This document shows, in pieces, positions 24,169-37,298 of a stretch of DNA of 64,000 nt. The notes under the pieces are model-generated. The model was not told where the DNA came from. It saw only the letters and a program-made list of their open reading frames with translations, and did no database searches. Every line of letters starts with the position of its first letter. The first letter of the stretch is position 1. This DNA is from Sesamum alatum (Eukaryota; Streptophyta; Magnoliopsida; Lamiales; Pedaliaceae). The stretch covers positions 4,278,001 through 4,342,000 of the forward strand of contig JACGWO010000003.1 in NCBI GenBank assembly GCA_034509735.1. The letters are read 5' to 3'. The position numbers were made by a program, and so were the translations under genes.

Positions 24169-26328
24169 TGTTAGAATAGGTGACCAGAAATTCAATGGTA
24201 TTGGTTGTTCTGAGAACCATTCATCAATCTTTGAACAAGTAATATTATGTTAATAAATGTAGTAAGGATTTAAAGGCATAAGTTTGTTGTGCTTACTGCT
24301 TGCATCGTTCGATGTCACAACAAATGCCCACAGACTTAAATAACCTTTCGGGAAATTGGAACTACGCTTGGAGGTAGGTTCATAAAATCATTTTCACCGA
24401 ATCGGTCTGAAATACTCCAAGTCAAAGGAATCTCGAGACAGGGCATCGAGAATCCATTTGACACTTGCACTAAGCATTTGTAGTCGCATTTCATTGACAA
24501 GTGACGAGGCTCGTCCATGTAGTGTTAGTGGGTTAGCCAGCTAGGTGGCTGCTGACTGAGGTGACTCGCAGGAATCGTCATATGGAAGCCACTCGGGCTT
24601 GGTCGGTATAACTCGTATTTCTGGTTCCGATAGTACGGGATTAGTCCTCGAACTTGAGGATCACGGCAGTACCCTACATACTAAGGCTGTATCTTGGATC
24701 TGGTGAAATTTGACCGCATTATACCACATGGTCATCATAAGCCTTGTCCAGTACAGTCGAAGTATGTAAGAACGGTGTTTTCCAAGATAGGATCTATCCC
24801 CTGTCAAAGGATATGACAGCGAGATCTCCTATGCGCTCTGAGATGGTTTAGACTCACAAAGTCTATGGCCATAGCACTTGATCTAGTGGGAAAGGATTTC
24901 CTGCATAGAGTCAAACCTATCTCGAGCATTAAGCATAGTTGCCTAGTCAATGATGGGAACCGACGCCCAATTCCATGCCCTAGACTAAAGGCCGGGAGAC
25001 AGGCGACAGTAGGACCGTACCCGTACATATCGAGCGTCGGTAGGACCGCACCTGCGTATAACTCGGAGCCTAAATGTTCACACCAAATATTCACCTAGTC
25101 TCTACTGTCATGGACCGTTGCTAGATGGCCACCCATGGTAACGAACTACTTTGGTTATGAAATAACAAGAAGTAGGTCCAAGTCTAGCTGAAAGGTGAAC
25201 CTAAAGAGTCACACCCGCTACACCAAATGAAAGGGAATTAATTTAGAATTAATTCCGGGAGAAGGTTTAATTTAATGGAATTAAATTATACTTCCTGCAG
25301 ATTAAAGCCTCGGTGGATTATTCGGAATAATCGGGTTTGAGTTCATAAATTAGATTTTATGGATTTTATAAAGCATGGGCTTCCCTCTTAATTAGATTAA
25401 AAGGGTGAATTAATTAATGGGCTTGGTATATTAAATAAGATTTAATATAAAGTCCATGGGACTATTTAATTTAGAATTAAATTAAGTCCATTCCATTAAT
25501 TAATTAATGAGCTGGGATATTAAATAGGATTTTAATATAAAGTCCATGGAACTATTTAATTTAGAGTTAAATAGGCCCATTCCATAAAGCCCATCAAAAT
25601 GGATGGACAAGATTTGATCAAGGGATTGATAAGATGAAGGGCCATGATTAATTTGACTTAATCAAAGCCTAGTTTGACTAGGATTTGACTAGGTCAAAAT
25701 CCTAGTCAAGTGTGCCTCTTTAGAAGAGTTTGAGTAGGAATAGGAAATTCTATTTTCTATAAATACTCAAAAACACACACACACACACACCTACTAATCT
25801 CTACAACTCTCATCTCTCAATTCTCTATCAAATTTCGTCCATCTCCCTCATACATTCTCCAAGATTTCTACTTTGTTCTTCTTGATTTATTTAAATTAGA
25901 ACATAAGAGACGTCGATTGCGTTAATTGATAGCGTGTATCGATGTCTCTTCTCCCCAAATAATTTCTTGCTAGCACAAGGGTTCTTTTCTTTCCGGTGTA
26001 GCGAGTGAGATGATTTAGAGGGTCTCTTCTTTGAGATCTAGGTGCAAAAACGGGGAACAGTGCATGTAGCCGAACGAAGACAAAACTACAACCTGGTACG
26101 TTCTTTAATTATGTTTTCCGGTTCTAATTCTATGGCCTTCATGTTGTGTTTTATTGAACATGAGATATACCGAACGCCCGGGAGAATCAAGGGCACACCC
26201 CTTGATTCGTTTATGTATGTTGTGAATGCTTTAAATTCCATTTAATTATGTTTTGCAATTTTATTATGCAATCTTTCGCGCTTCCGCTATTTGCGTTCAT
26301 CTCCCGGGCCGATCCACATAACGTTTCA
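24169..26328 (+). repeat. 3' LTR of element B
   Basis: Starts TGTTAGAATAGG and ends CGTTTCA, followed by TSD GATCC. Colinear with the 5' LTR and similarly sized (2160 against 2141 bp). TATA at 25758, donor-like CTG|GTACGT near 26096, hairpin at 26184-26208. Confidence 0.95.
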
Positions 26329-27699
26329 GATCCTGCAAGCAACATGGTACGCCTGTTTAACAGTGAAGAGGCCACTTTTTTGTAAAATGCCAAACCTATT
26401 GATCGGACGAAGAGAGATGTCCGAGAGGGATGGAAGCAATCAGATCGGTGTCCTCTTGCCAGAAAATAAAACTCAGTCGGGGTATATTCCAACATCCTTC
26501 CTCCCCATCAATCAAACATGAAGATGTGGATCTGCCCGACCTGTGGAGTGATGGTTCTGAAAGATCTCTGGTACCGGTCTCGCCTCCATCATGCTTCGCC
26601 ATGTGAAAGACGTGTTATAGCCTTTCTTGGCACTCAAGATGTCACATCGAGGAAAATGACTTGCCTTCCAGATTTAACTAGGGAGTAACTCAAGATTTTT
26701 AATCACATGCCAACCTTGTTTTGCTAGCAATGAAAAGTTAAACGCACATAAGCTCCGAAATCCCAATTCTAGCCTCCCTTTTACTATGCCACATACAATC
26801 CCATGCAAACCAATGTATTTTACCCTTCTCCTCATTATTCCAAAAAAACGTTGGATGCCAAGCTCTCAATCTCCTTAAACAAACTTTTCGACAATTTAAA
26901 GCAGCTCATGATAAAAGCTGGAATTGCTTCGATGGTTGATTTGATCAGTACCTCCTTTCCCCCTTGAGATAAGAATTTCTCCTTCCACCCCCTATTCTTT
27001 TGCACTCTCTCTCGCTAATGCAACCAAATAAATCCCTCTTTCGACTACCCACCACAAAGTGCAGATTGAGGTATTTGTTAGAAGAAACATCAATCCGGAA
27101 ACCTATGGTAGCAGCTAGTAATCGCCTATTATCAACAGGAGCATTGCGGCTGAAGACCACTGAAGATTTGTTCAAGTTTATCAACTAGCCCAGCGCTTTC
27201 ATATAGATTGTAAGCACCTCCTTCACACAAGTCATAACGTTGGTAGTTGCTTTGGAAAATATCATAATAACATCATCAAACAGAAGATGTGATAGTCTAG
27301 GAGCAATACGTGCCACAACGATGCTCTTAATATCCCGGGTCACCTCCTTGGCCTGCAAGAGTTGCGCATCGGGTAAAAAGATAAAGGGATAGAGGGTCAC
27401 CTTGACAGATACCCCTACCCAGTTGAAGGAAACCAAATTGAGCCTCGTTAAGCATAAAAAATAGGAAACACTCAAGAAAACAAGATAAAATTGAAGACAC
27501 GACTCTGTCATGAAAACCTAACCTAGATAACGTACGCTCGAGAAACGACCACCCTATCTTATCATAACCCTTACTCATATCTAATTTAATAGCAACATGA
27601 CCCTCACAACCACCTCTCTTGGACTGAAGAAAATGATTCAACTTGCAAGCGACTAATACATTGTCAATTCTCTTGGGGATAGATGCCGACTGTGAAGGG
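26329..27699 (-). pseudogene. LINE fragment: reverse transcriptase
   Basis: Reverse-strand continuation of the LINE interrupted by B. From right to left: PSQSASIPKRIDNVLVACKL near 27640-27698, GHVAIKLDMSKGYDKIGWSF near 27540-27610, GRGICQGDPLSLYLF near 27380, the palm motif degraded to LLFDDVIMIF near 27275, then NLNKSSVVFSRNAPVDNRRL and a KRDLFGCI-type segment to 26945. The connection segment (SIPLGHLSSSD, VWHFTKK) at 26375-26440 leads to the B insertion. The palm FADD is changed and several frameshifts are present. The 5' part (endonuclease and early RT) is cut off by LTR I. Confidence 0.9.
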
Positions 27700-28205
27700 T
27701 GTAACGATATGTGGATCGTCCTGGGAGGAAGCCCGAGTTCGGAAGTGCGATAATTAAAAACAAGAAACGTAAATAATGCATAAATTATGGAATTTAAACA
27801 AGTCGTTCAAAGGGTGTTCCCTTGAACCTCCCGGGCATTCGGTGTACCTCATGAATAAAAGGAAAAAGCATGTAACATTCATGGAGGCCATAGGGTTGTA
27901 ACGAAGAGAACAAAAGAAACGAGACTTACCCGTTGTAGTCTTTCTTCGTACCGCTACACGCGTTGTTCCACGTTTTGCCACTTAGATCCTAAAGTAGGAA
28001 CCCTCTAAATCGTCCACGCAATTCACTGGATCTTGATTTCTTGTGCTAGCAGAGATCAAGAAGAATACGGGAGGATGAATCAACCTAGCATTATGAATTA
28101 ATGTGATCGATTCGTCAAGTATTCCCTTGAATCAAAGACAAGGAAACAAAGGCTTTATTGGAGTAAAGAGAGGAGAGGGGACGAGATTGAGAGAGAGGAT
28201 CGGTC

Positions 28206-28236
<31 letters not shown>

Positions 28237-29210
28237 GGAGAGAGACATGCGTGTAGAGATTAGTACGTATGTGTGTGGGTGTGTATTTTGAGTATTTATA
28301 GGAAAAAGGTTTTTCTATTCCTACTCAAACTCTCTTAAGAGAGGCACACTTGACTAGAATTTTGACCTAGTCAGATCCTAGTCAACCTAGGCTATGATTA
28401 AGTCAAACTTAATCATAGCCCTTCATCTCATCAAGCCCTCTAGAATCAATCTCATCCGTCCATCCTTTGATGGGCTTTATGGAGTATTTTAAATCCTATT
28501 TAAAATAGTACATTGGGCTTCTAATAAATATCAAATAAATATTTGAGCCCAACAAATAATATTTTTATCTAGTCAAAGATGGATATAGCCCATTCCCTAA
28601 TTCCATAAATTCTATTTATGAGTCAAGTCTATTTAATCTAATCTAAGACTTGACACTCCAAGAAGAGAACCAATTTAATCTAATTAAATTGTTCGATCTC
28701 CCAGAATTAATTCCTAATTAATTCCTCCATTACCGGTGAATTGTGTGTGACTCTTTAGGTTCACCCTTAGTTAGACTTACCCAAATTTCCAATCACCGTA
28801 TGACGGAAATTCGTCCGTCACCATGGGTGGCCGTCTAGCAACGGTCCATGGCGCTAGAGACTAGGTGAATTTTATGGCGTGAACATTTAGGTTCTTGAGC
28901 ACGCTTGTCCTTCCGTCTACTACCTCACAGCCATAATCTAGAGCATGGACTTTGGATGTCGGTACCCATTCTTGACTTAAGTCTAGGCTCGTCCATACTA
29001 AACTTCACTGGGATCCCATCCCACTGTTCAGTCACTATGGCCACAGATTTATGGAGGATGAGTCCCAAAAGTCAGACACTATTGTCAATCGTTTGGCAGG
29101 AGACGGATTCTATCTTGGGACCTATTATCCACACTACACATCTTGACTGCACTAGATAGGGGTTATAGCAACCAAGTCTCTCGACTTGGTAGCCTCTTGC
29201 TGTTAGAATA
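27700..29210 (-). repeat. LTR I, partial (interrupted at 29210)
   Basis: Reverse-strand copia LTR starting TGTAACGATATGTGG against the LINE, so 27700 is an outer boundary. It contains the hairpin at 27805-27827 (GTTCAAAGG/CCCTTGAAC), the strongest donor-like site of the window on the reverse strand (ACGG|GTAAGT, GT at 27929-27928), TATAAATA near 28300 and a GA repeat near 28215-28240. It stops in mid-U3 at 29210 where a forward LTR start appears; the rest probably lies right of the window. Confidence 0.8.
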
Positions 29211-29417
29211 GGTGACCGAAAAGCCAATTAGATTGGCCTTGATGTAATCTATTTCTGACAATGTCATTGTAATTGTAATATTGTTATATGAATATAGTGA
29301 GTATTCATGTTTGGCAGTTCCATTTGTTGTGCTCGCTATTTATGTTTATTCTATTAACATCACAATAAAGCCCACAGGCCAAACGTACAACCCATGTAGT
29401 TGGGCTACGCATTGGAT
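29211..29417 (+). repeat. LTR K, first 207 bp only
   Basis: Begins TGTTAGAATAGGTGACC and aligns with the start of LTR A up to the word GCATTGGATGG, including the conserved stem TTGTTGTG/CACAATAA (29326-29374). It is then replaced by the 3' end of reverse-strand LTR J. No polypurine tract precedes it, so it is the outer start of a forward element inserted in LTR I and later truncated, possibly that of E. Confidence 0.65.
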
Positions 29418-31568
29418 GGCCTGGGAACGCAATGGAAGCGTAAAAACGTGAATTTAAAGCATAATTAAAACAGGTTCAAAGGGGTGTTACCTTTGAAGTT
29501 CCCGAGCGTTTGGTGTTTGTCAAAGCATAAATAAAAGAAGAGAAGATGCTGGACATGTGGCTAAAGGAAGTAAACAAAAGATACATGAAAATGTAAAGAA
29601 AACCAATCTTTTGTTTACAACACGTATAACCAGTGCATGCGTTGTTTCCTTTCCGTTTCTCCTTCCGTTCACTTGAGACTTCAACGTAGAACTCCTCTAA
29701 GTATTGTCCACACCACACTATGGAGAAAAACACTAATCTATTGCTAGATAGAAATAGAGAAAATTAAGAAGAAACACTTCCAAAACAACACTATCGGTTA
29801 GTGCCTGTTGGAATGTTTTTAAGTTCAATCCTTTCCAAAAGGTATGAACACAAAAAGGAGAAAATTTGCAGAGATTTTTGAGTGTTTTTTTAGGCTGGAA
29901 ATTTCGTGCAAGTCTATTCCATACAAGTTATGTGCATTGTTTTTGTGTATATAGAAAATTGAATTTAGAATTCAACCTCCAAAATTAACCTCCAAGGCTA
30001 ACTTACATACACATGCACACTATCTCTCTATGAACCATCATGGCCTTCATATGTGGAGGAGTTGAAACTCCTCCTCAACTTGCTCCAACCTCTAGAGCTT
30101 GGACTTCAAACCATGGACCAATTTTGACCGGTTTTGATTTAATCAAATTAAATCAAGACCATCCAAGATCCATAGGTTCTAAATTAATCCAATTAATTTT
30201 AAACCTTATTGAAATCCAAAAGTTTATTTAATCCAATTAAATAAACATAAGCTCAAACACTAATTAATTGATCTAATCAATTAGTTAAACCAAAACCGAT
30301 AAATTAATCCAATTAATTTAAAGTTTCTTAATCCAACAATTAACTAATCCAATTAATTAATTATTGGACCATCCATCAAATGGATTTCTAAATAAATGAT
30401 CCAATCATTTATTTTCTCCTTGAATTAGTTTAATCCAATTAAATTAATTCATTTCTTCTAGAATTAATTCCAAATTAATTCTACCAACCGCATAGTGATT
30501 TGTATGTGACTCATTAGGTTCACCCTCAGCTAGACTTGGGCTTGTATCCAACACAATTGATCAATTAAATCCAATTAACTAACTGTTTTCCAATTAACCA
30601 TTAATCGAAAAACCGCCGGTCCATAGCACTAGATATTAGGTGAATGTTGGGCTGAACGTTTAGGCTCCCGAATACCATACGAGTACGATCCTTCCATCAT
30701 CCGTCTCCCAGTCTAGGTCTAGGGCATGGAATTGGGCGTCGGTTTCCCATCCTGAACTAGACAACTATGCTCAATAACTTGAGACACGTTTGCTCTATTG
30801 ATCGACGTAGGAAACCATTCCCTACTTGACCAATAGCTGTGGCCATAGACTTAAAGAGCTTAAACCGTCTCAAAGCGCATAGGAGACTCGACTGTCATAT
30901 TCTGACAGGTGACGGATCCTATCTTGGAATCTACCGTCCTCAATATATATTCCGACTACACTGGATAAGGCTTATGATGAACGTATCCCAGATACGGACA
31001 TCTCTTACCAGACCCTAGATACAGCCTTCATATGCATGTGACTGCCGTGATTCCTCAAGTCCGAGGACTAATCTCGTACTATCGGAGCCGGGAATTCTAG
31101 TCATACCAACCAAGCCTCCAAGGCTTCCATATGACGATTCCCGCGACTCAGTTCAGTCAGCTGACACCCTTGTCAACTAACCCACTAATATTGCATAGAC
31201 GTCCAATGTCTATCGCCAATGAAACACGGCACTCATCTAATGAATACAATCCTTAGTGCAAGTCTTTATAGGACCCTCGATGTCCTGTCTCGAGGTCCTC
31301 GACTTGGAACGTTTCAGACCAACCCTCAGAAGTTGGTTTCATAGCTGTCATCCAATGCGCAGTCCAACTACATGGGTTATCCAATTGGTCTGTGGGCATT
31401 TGTTCTGACGTTAAAATACCGTTTAACGTAATCAGTAAGCACAACAAACACATAATGCCACGAATGAATACTTACTATATTCATCAAGTCAATATTACTT
31501 TAATAAAGATTGTTATATAGTACCCAAAACCGCCAATCCAATTGGCTTTCTGGTCACCTATTCTAACA
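29418..31568 (-). repeat. 3' LTR (J) of element C
   Basis: Reverse-strand LTR of the same type as A but without its 890-bp deletion. The right end CCTATTCTAACA at 31568 adjoins the polypurine tract, so this is the 3' LTR. At the left the terminal 18 or so bases are missing: it begins in CTGGGAACGC rather than with TGAAATTATC. The hairpin TTCAAAGG/CCTTTGAA is at 29475-29497. Confidence 0.85.
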
Positions 31569-31582
31569 ATCTCCCACTTGAC
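31569..31582 (-). promoter_or_regulatory. Polypurine tract of element C
   Basis: The forward strand reads ATCTCCCACTTGAC, complement of the GTCAAGTGGGAGAT tract next to the 3' LTRs of A, B and E. Confidence 0.85.
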
Positions 31583-33847
31583 CTAAAGCCAATCACCCAT
31601 GTCGCTCAGACTTATCTGAGCATGAGTAATCTACGATATCCGGGTCGATCTCACGGGTCTACCTTATCTCTGCCAAGATGATTCGGTCCAACTGCACATC
31701 AACTCTTTATACCATTGCTCCAAGCAAATGGTACTGTCTAAAAAATTTTTCTGGATCCGTGATGAGATCTCGATCCTTTAGCTTGCGCTATAGCCATGTT
31801 GTTATCCTCCAAGGTAACTACTGGCTTTGCCGTGCTAGGCACCACACCCAACCATTGGATGTGGTTTTTCATCCAAACCACTCTCCGGAGCAACTTCTAA
31901 AGTTACCATACATTCAACTTTCATGGTCTGTCGTGGTATCCCGCTTGAAACCTTTCCAAGCCACCACCTTACCATTAAACCTGAATATATGTTCATACGG
32001 AGACTAGATATTATTCACGTGATACTGGAAGCTAGTATTGCTATACCTTCCAGAATCAACTCTCCATAGAACGTGCATAAAGAACACTTCTTTAGTCCTT
32101 ATTCAGGTACTAGAAACTGTTCTCAACAGCAGTCTATTGCCTCTTTGGTACACACCCGATTTCTGTCGTTACGCCCAAAGCATACACAACATCAAGTCCA
32201 ATGTACCAAACAGCATACCCATGCTGCCTACGACAAAGACGTAGGGGATGTCAAACATCTAAGCTTCCTCATCAACCTTGACTGAGTCTTGGATAGCTTA
32301 ACCCTATATGTAAGAATCAAATTCCTTTCATGGAGAATTGCGTGAATAACGTTCGTGTTTCAGTGTTTCCTAACATCTTAATCATTCCAAATGAATAAGA
32401 CGTTACACATTTTAAACACTAGGAACACAACTAAACTCTCACTGACCCTCAAGCTCGTTACTGATTGAGTCATACCCCGTATGAACTCATCAAAACGAAT
32501 ATTCCAATTACATGGAGTTCCAAACCTAGTTTGAATTCCACGTCGAATCACACGGCTCCAAGCCATTGATTCGATCCAATATCCAACATTGCTTCTCCTT
32601 ATGTCTTTTGGATTATAATCCAATTGACCGGACTGACCCTGAAACCTATACCTCTCTGGTATCTAAGATATTCTGATCATCCTAAGGAGAACTGGAATAT
32701 AGTCAGTGAGCAAACTTGATTTCAAATGATGTTTGCAATATCGTACTGAGGTGTCGCTCTACTTGATTCCTCAAGGAGCTACTCCTCACACCGGTTATCC
32801 TCTGATATCCAATTTCCCTTAGGACAACACATAAACCTGTGCAAACCTAGAGTTTGCCTCCCACTAGTCCCTTGACGTATGCAAGACCATCCTACATACT
32901 CAAGTACTTTATAGAATACAGGCTTGCCATGCCATATCCAATATGGTGTCTGGGCCATGATCTTTAGAAAGTGTCATGTTTCACAACTTGGCCACTATCT
33001 TAAGAACACTTCCAGATGGGCCAAGGTAGTTCAGTGAAACACCGATCGAACCATGTCGAACAAGGTTCAATTCCTCCCTTATCATAGATGTTGTTCAATT
33101 ATGGCGCTTCAGGGAGAATTCCACTAAGTGAGAATTCCATTCTCATTTAGATACATCAAAAGCTCCCACTAAATACACACCACTCGATCCAATCGTTAAT
33201 TTTGCAACCAGTTTGGTTCACACTTCAAATCTAATTCCCTGAGCCTTCCAAAGGCCCTTAGACTTGTAAACCCTTTACAGGTCTTGTGTATTCAGTGACC
33301 CACAGATGTCTAACTGGATCCAATCCAACAGACCACTAGCAAGCATACTTTGTCCTACAAAGAGTTTCTTGGCCATCTTCCTGCTCAGGAAGGACTTGCA
33401 AGCTAGCAGACTCAAATTGTCTATTTCTAGACTCCTTGAATCTACTAACCTTTTTATCCTATCTAGAGGAATGTGACCTAGCTTTGCATGCCAAATATGT
33501 GAGTTTATCTTGATTATCCATTTCATCATTTGTTTTGAACATTCATAATCTAATTATGGGATAGTATTGAAACAATTATGCAAACAACCTTAGCAGACAA
33601 GAATAATCATTCTTTGTCAAATTAAAGAAACTTTCATTGATCAAAAACATGTAATTCTTATTTTCCAACAATAGAAAAACATAATTTGACCATGCTAGAT
33701 TACATAATTGTGACATATCAACTCTATCCTAACATGATGACTAATAGCTAAGCCTTATTAGTCCTATAGCTTCTATGGAAATAGCCCTGCCATTGCCTAG
33801 CTTTAGAACCATCTTTGTCTTAGCCATCTACTCCTTTCCATCACCTG
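31583..33847 (-). pseudogene. Decayed copia pol (element C)
   Basis: Read on the reverse strand from right to left: protease/pre-integrase words from 33847, HHCC region (IWHAKLGHIPLDRIKRL near 33480, SFLSRKMAKKLFVGQSMLAS near 33355), integrase remnants to about 32870, SWNIRFDE-type late RT word near 32495-32515, and RNase H traces 31640-32090. It shares three deletion junctions and many individual lesions with element A, more than expected by chance. Stops and frameshifts are throughout. Confidence 0.85.
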
Positions 33848-35027
33848 TGTGACACCCCCTCCTTAATCACATTCCATCTCATAACTAATTCACATTTAAC
33901 CCAATTTAGATAAATCTTCTTATAATTACATTCTATATGTGCCTCAATCGAATAAAAACTTCAACAGAATTCTTTATATAACATAATTCACTATAGCATA
34001 TGAACACGACAAAAGTGGAGTTTCTAGCTATTACAAAACATAAGATACTACTCCAGTCCCAATTTAATATTATCATTAATATGCAGCTAGAGCTCCCGAC
34101 TCATGATGACACTTCAGTTCTAACCCACCTAACAAGGCTGACAACTGGCTACAAGCTAGCTAGACGAGTCACTGCAATCTATCTACTGAAAAAGTACATG
34201 GCAAAGAGTGAGTTGCCAACTCAATAAGTATAGCTAATTAGCTATATATACACAGACATGTGAGCACATACAAGAATACCAATTTCATGCAATAACACCA
34301 ATCAACCATGTTCATTATACAATTTCCACAATATCTCCAAGTAATCAGTATGAACAATCATGTGAAAACCAATGGCAGAATCACCATCAACACGTCATGC
34401 AGTAATCACATTATCACGAAGTAATCAGTAACAACCATCACTCGGGAATCAATATCAAAATCATCATCATCCACATCATAATACAAACCCAGTCATGATT
34501 TATTATCTTAGGGCCCTGCTTAACCTAGCTGGAGTATATTCAATGGTTTTGTCGGCTCTCATCATCTCAAATAATATCATATAATAGCCGGCACAGGATA
34601 CCCATCGTATGTGATATCCCCACACTGGCCAAGTGTATAGCTCCTGATCACAGGACATCACACCGAACATGGCACCCCCACACCACCCCAATGTGTAGTC
34701 GTCAGCACAGGATATTCCCCGCTGCCCGGAATACCTCGGTACCCGTCGCGCCATTGTACCTAGCTGTATATTCATTTTCTCCCATCACATCTCACATCAT
34801 CAATCACATCGTCAAGACAGCATACAGCTCGTCATCAATCACATCATCATAAACCATTGAATATGCCCAAGCTTAGGTAAGCCATCTTCTCATCTCAACT
34901 CATCATTTGTACATTTATCGATTTCATAATTCAACTCAAATCATTAATCAAATAGAAGCATGCCAATCATTCATGACCACTCCATCATTCATCTTCATTC
35001 ACCAACAAAATAGAAGTATATCGCAAG
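33848..35027 (-). repeat. 3' LTR of gypsy L, part 1
   Basis: Aligns with 55934-57144 of the right LTR. It stops at GCAAG (35027), where truncated copia element M begins. Confidence 0.9.
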
Positions 35028-36489
35028 AGGCACTCTCTCTTGGTGAGGTTTCCGCGGCTATTTCTGATGGCTGAGTTCCATCACTTGATTCCTCAAGGAT
35101 CAGCTCATCAGGTTGGATATCCTCTGGGAAGCCTTGCTCCAAGAATACTGCATTCCTTGAAACAAATACCTTTTGTTCCAAAGGGTCATAAAAGTAATAA
35201 CCCGCAGTTTCTTTAGGGTATCCAACGAACCTGTATAGGCTAGACCTGGATTCTAGCTTATCTCCCACTAACCTCTTGACGTATGCGGGGCTACCCCACA
35301 CTTTCAAGTAGTTGTAGGACGCAGGTTTGCCGTGCCATATCTCATATGGCGTTTGGGTCAATGCATTGGTAGGCGCCAAATTCAACAACTTGGCTGCCGT
35401 TTCTAATGCATAACCCCAAAACGATAAGGGCAATTTGGTAAAACTCATCATGGACCGAACCATGTCCAACAGGGTTCGGTTCCTCCTTTCAGAGACGCCA
35501 TTTAACTGTGGTGTTCCGGGAGGTGTCCATTCCGATATTATACCATTTTCTTTTAGATAATCTAGGAATTCGGCACTAAGGTATTCACCGCCTCGGTCTG
35601 ACCGTAGGACTTTAATTTTGCAGTTGGTCTGGTTCTCCACTTCAAGCCTGAATTCTTTAAACCTCTCAAGAGCTTCAGACTTGTACCTCATCAGGTAAAC
35701 ATAACCGTACCGTGAATGATCATCGGTGAAGGTTATGAAGTAGGAGAACCCACCTCGGGCCTGCGTCCTTAGTGGTCCACATACGTCTGTATGGACCAAG
35801 TCCAACAGACTTGTGGCAAGCCTGCTTTGTCCTACAAAGGGCTTTTTGGTCATTTTCCCTCTTAGACAAGACTCACAAGTTGGTAGATCACTCAAGTCCC
35901 CAACCTCTAGGTTCTTTGAGTCTACCAACCTTTTCATCCTATCTTGGGATATGTGACCTAGCCTAGCGTGCCACAGACGTGCGTTCCCGTTATTATCTAA
36001 TTTCCGTTTGTGTTGAGCGTTAAGAACGAAATTCGTTTGTTGCAAGATATAGAGCCCGTTGTGCAATGTACCAAGTAGATGAGCAATTCCACACCTCATC
36101 AAATAAAAGCAATTTTTATTGATTCTGAACTCATAACCACTATTGTCCAACAATGGAATGGAAATGATGTTCTTAATCATACTAGGTATAAAATAAACCT
36201 GCTCTAATTCTATGCTAATGGTATCACTAATTACTAAAGTGGCGGATCCTACTGCTTCTGCCGAGATGGCCTTGCCATTTCCGAGCTTTAGGATCATGTC
36301 CCCGCTACTTAGTTTTCTGCTTCTTTTCAGCACCTGCAAATCATTGCAAATGTGAGCTCCACAGCCGGTATCCAATACCCAAGAGGCAGAATTAGTGACC
36401 ATGTTAACCTCAATCACAAATATACCTTGGTTTGAGAAGAGTTTGGGGCACTCTCTCTTCCAATGCCCTTTCTCACGGCAGTGATACAT
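35028..36489 (-). pseudogene. Copia protease-integrase of M (truncated pol)
   Basis: An open frame of 496 codons (36489 down to 34999, the last 9 codons from gypsy DNA). It carries the zinc knuckle CREKGHWKREC, protease DTG (WVLDTGCGAHICNDL), the HHCC pre-integrase region (LWHARLGHISQDRMKRL ... CESC), and the DDE integrase core: D in LVHTDVCGPL, D in LRSDRGGEY, E in GVSERRNRTL. The C-terminal YVKRLVGDKLESRSSLYRF segment follows. The catalytic residues are all present. It lacks RT and RNase H because of the truncation, and is one base out of frame with gag at the zinc knuckle. Confidence 0.9.
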
Positions 36490-37288
36490 ATGTCATATGC
36501 CTTTGACTGTTGCTTGGAGACAACCTTTCCCTTTCCTTTGCCTTTCCCCTCTTTGGCAATGGGAACACTCTGAGTGTTCGTAGCTGCTATGACGGCTTTT
36601 CCCTTCCCCTTCATCTTTTTCCAACGTCCGGCACCCTTGCCTTTCGTCTTGGAAGTTGAAGCACCTCCAAACAATACCGAAGGCGTGGATTTCTTAGTCG
36701 TTGCCTCGTATTGCACCAACATATTGATCAACTCATGAATGCCCTTCTCAAGTGTATTCATGTTATAGTTGACGATAAATTGGTCGAAGGAGGGTGGGAG
36801 TGACTGAAGGATCACATCTATGTACGTTTCATTATCGAGACCTGCCTTTAGGTCCTCGAGCTTTTCCACTAGGGTAAGCATTTTAACCCCATGCTCTTGT
36901 ACAGAGGATCCTTCTGTCATTTTAGTTCCAAAGAACGCCTTAGTCGCGACATACCTAGTATGCCGGTCCGGGACTGCATAGCAATCCTTAAGGCGAGCCA
37001 TAATGGAAGGGACATCGTCTAGCCTTTCATATTGCTTCTGAATCTCATTGGTCATTGAAGCAAGTATGATGCTACGGACCTTCCGATTATCCTTATGCCA
37101 AGTCTCGAACGTCTCACGTTCTTCTGGCGTGGATCCTTCCGGTAAGGTCCTAGGGAGAGAGGCTCGTCCATGACGTAGCCTTGGTTCTCGTAATCTAGGA
37201 CTATCCTGAGATTGCGCAACCAGTCGTTGTAATTTGTTCCATTGAATTTGTTTGTCTCAAGAATGGTTGATAGTGGGTTCTTAGACAT
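36414..37288 (-). pseudogene. Copia gag of M with single-base frameshifts
   Basis: Starts at ATG 37288 (MSKNPLSTILETNKFNGTNY), 9 bp after the acceptor-like TGTAG. A one-base insertion near 37150 (around PLSLGPYRK) shifts the frame; the downstream part reads openly from 37055 as a UBN2-type gag (SLPPSFDQFIVNYNMNTLEK) and a lysine/glycine-rich tail. A one-base deletion in the zinc knuckle (near 36485) separates it from pol. Apart from these the protein is close to that of D. Confidence 0.85.
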
Positions 37289-37296
37289 TTTAAAAT

Positions 37297-37298
37297 CT
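37297..37298 (-). promoter_or_regulatory. Candidate splice acceptor before gag of M
   Basis: The reverse strand reads TTTTCTAAATGTAG|A, 8 bases before the gag ATG. The same TGTAG, with a T-rich tract and a CTAAT-type branch site about 30 bases upstream, directly precedes gag in A (1663), D (47386) and E (60403). Confidence 0.45.

Larger units (their letters stand above)
16340..26328 (+). mobile_element. Complete copia element B, TSD GATCC, coding dead
   Basis: A full-length element of 9989 bp with two LTRs (16340-18480 and 24169-26328), flanked by GATCC at 16335-16339 and 26329-26333, inserted in the LINE. Primer site at 18482, long leader with an internal duplication to 21058, then a heavily decayed gag-pol to about 24150 and a polypurine tract. 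The LTRs look about 95-97% identical by eye, while pol is riddled with stops and shares deletions with A and C. B therefore probably moved as a non-autonomous copy. Confidence 0.95.

Noticed and set aside
34503..34775. 90-codon reverse ORF, repeated at 56588-56860
   Set aside because: Identical position in both gypsy LTRs; a non-coding LTR ORF without a domain.
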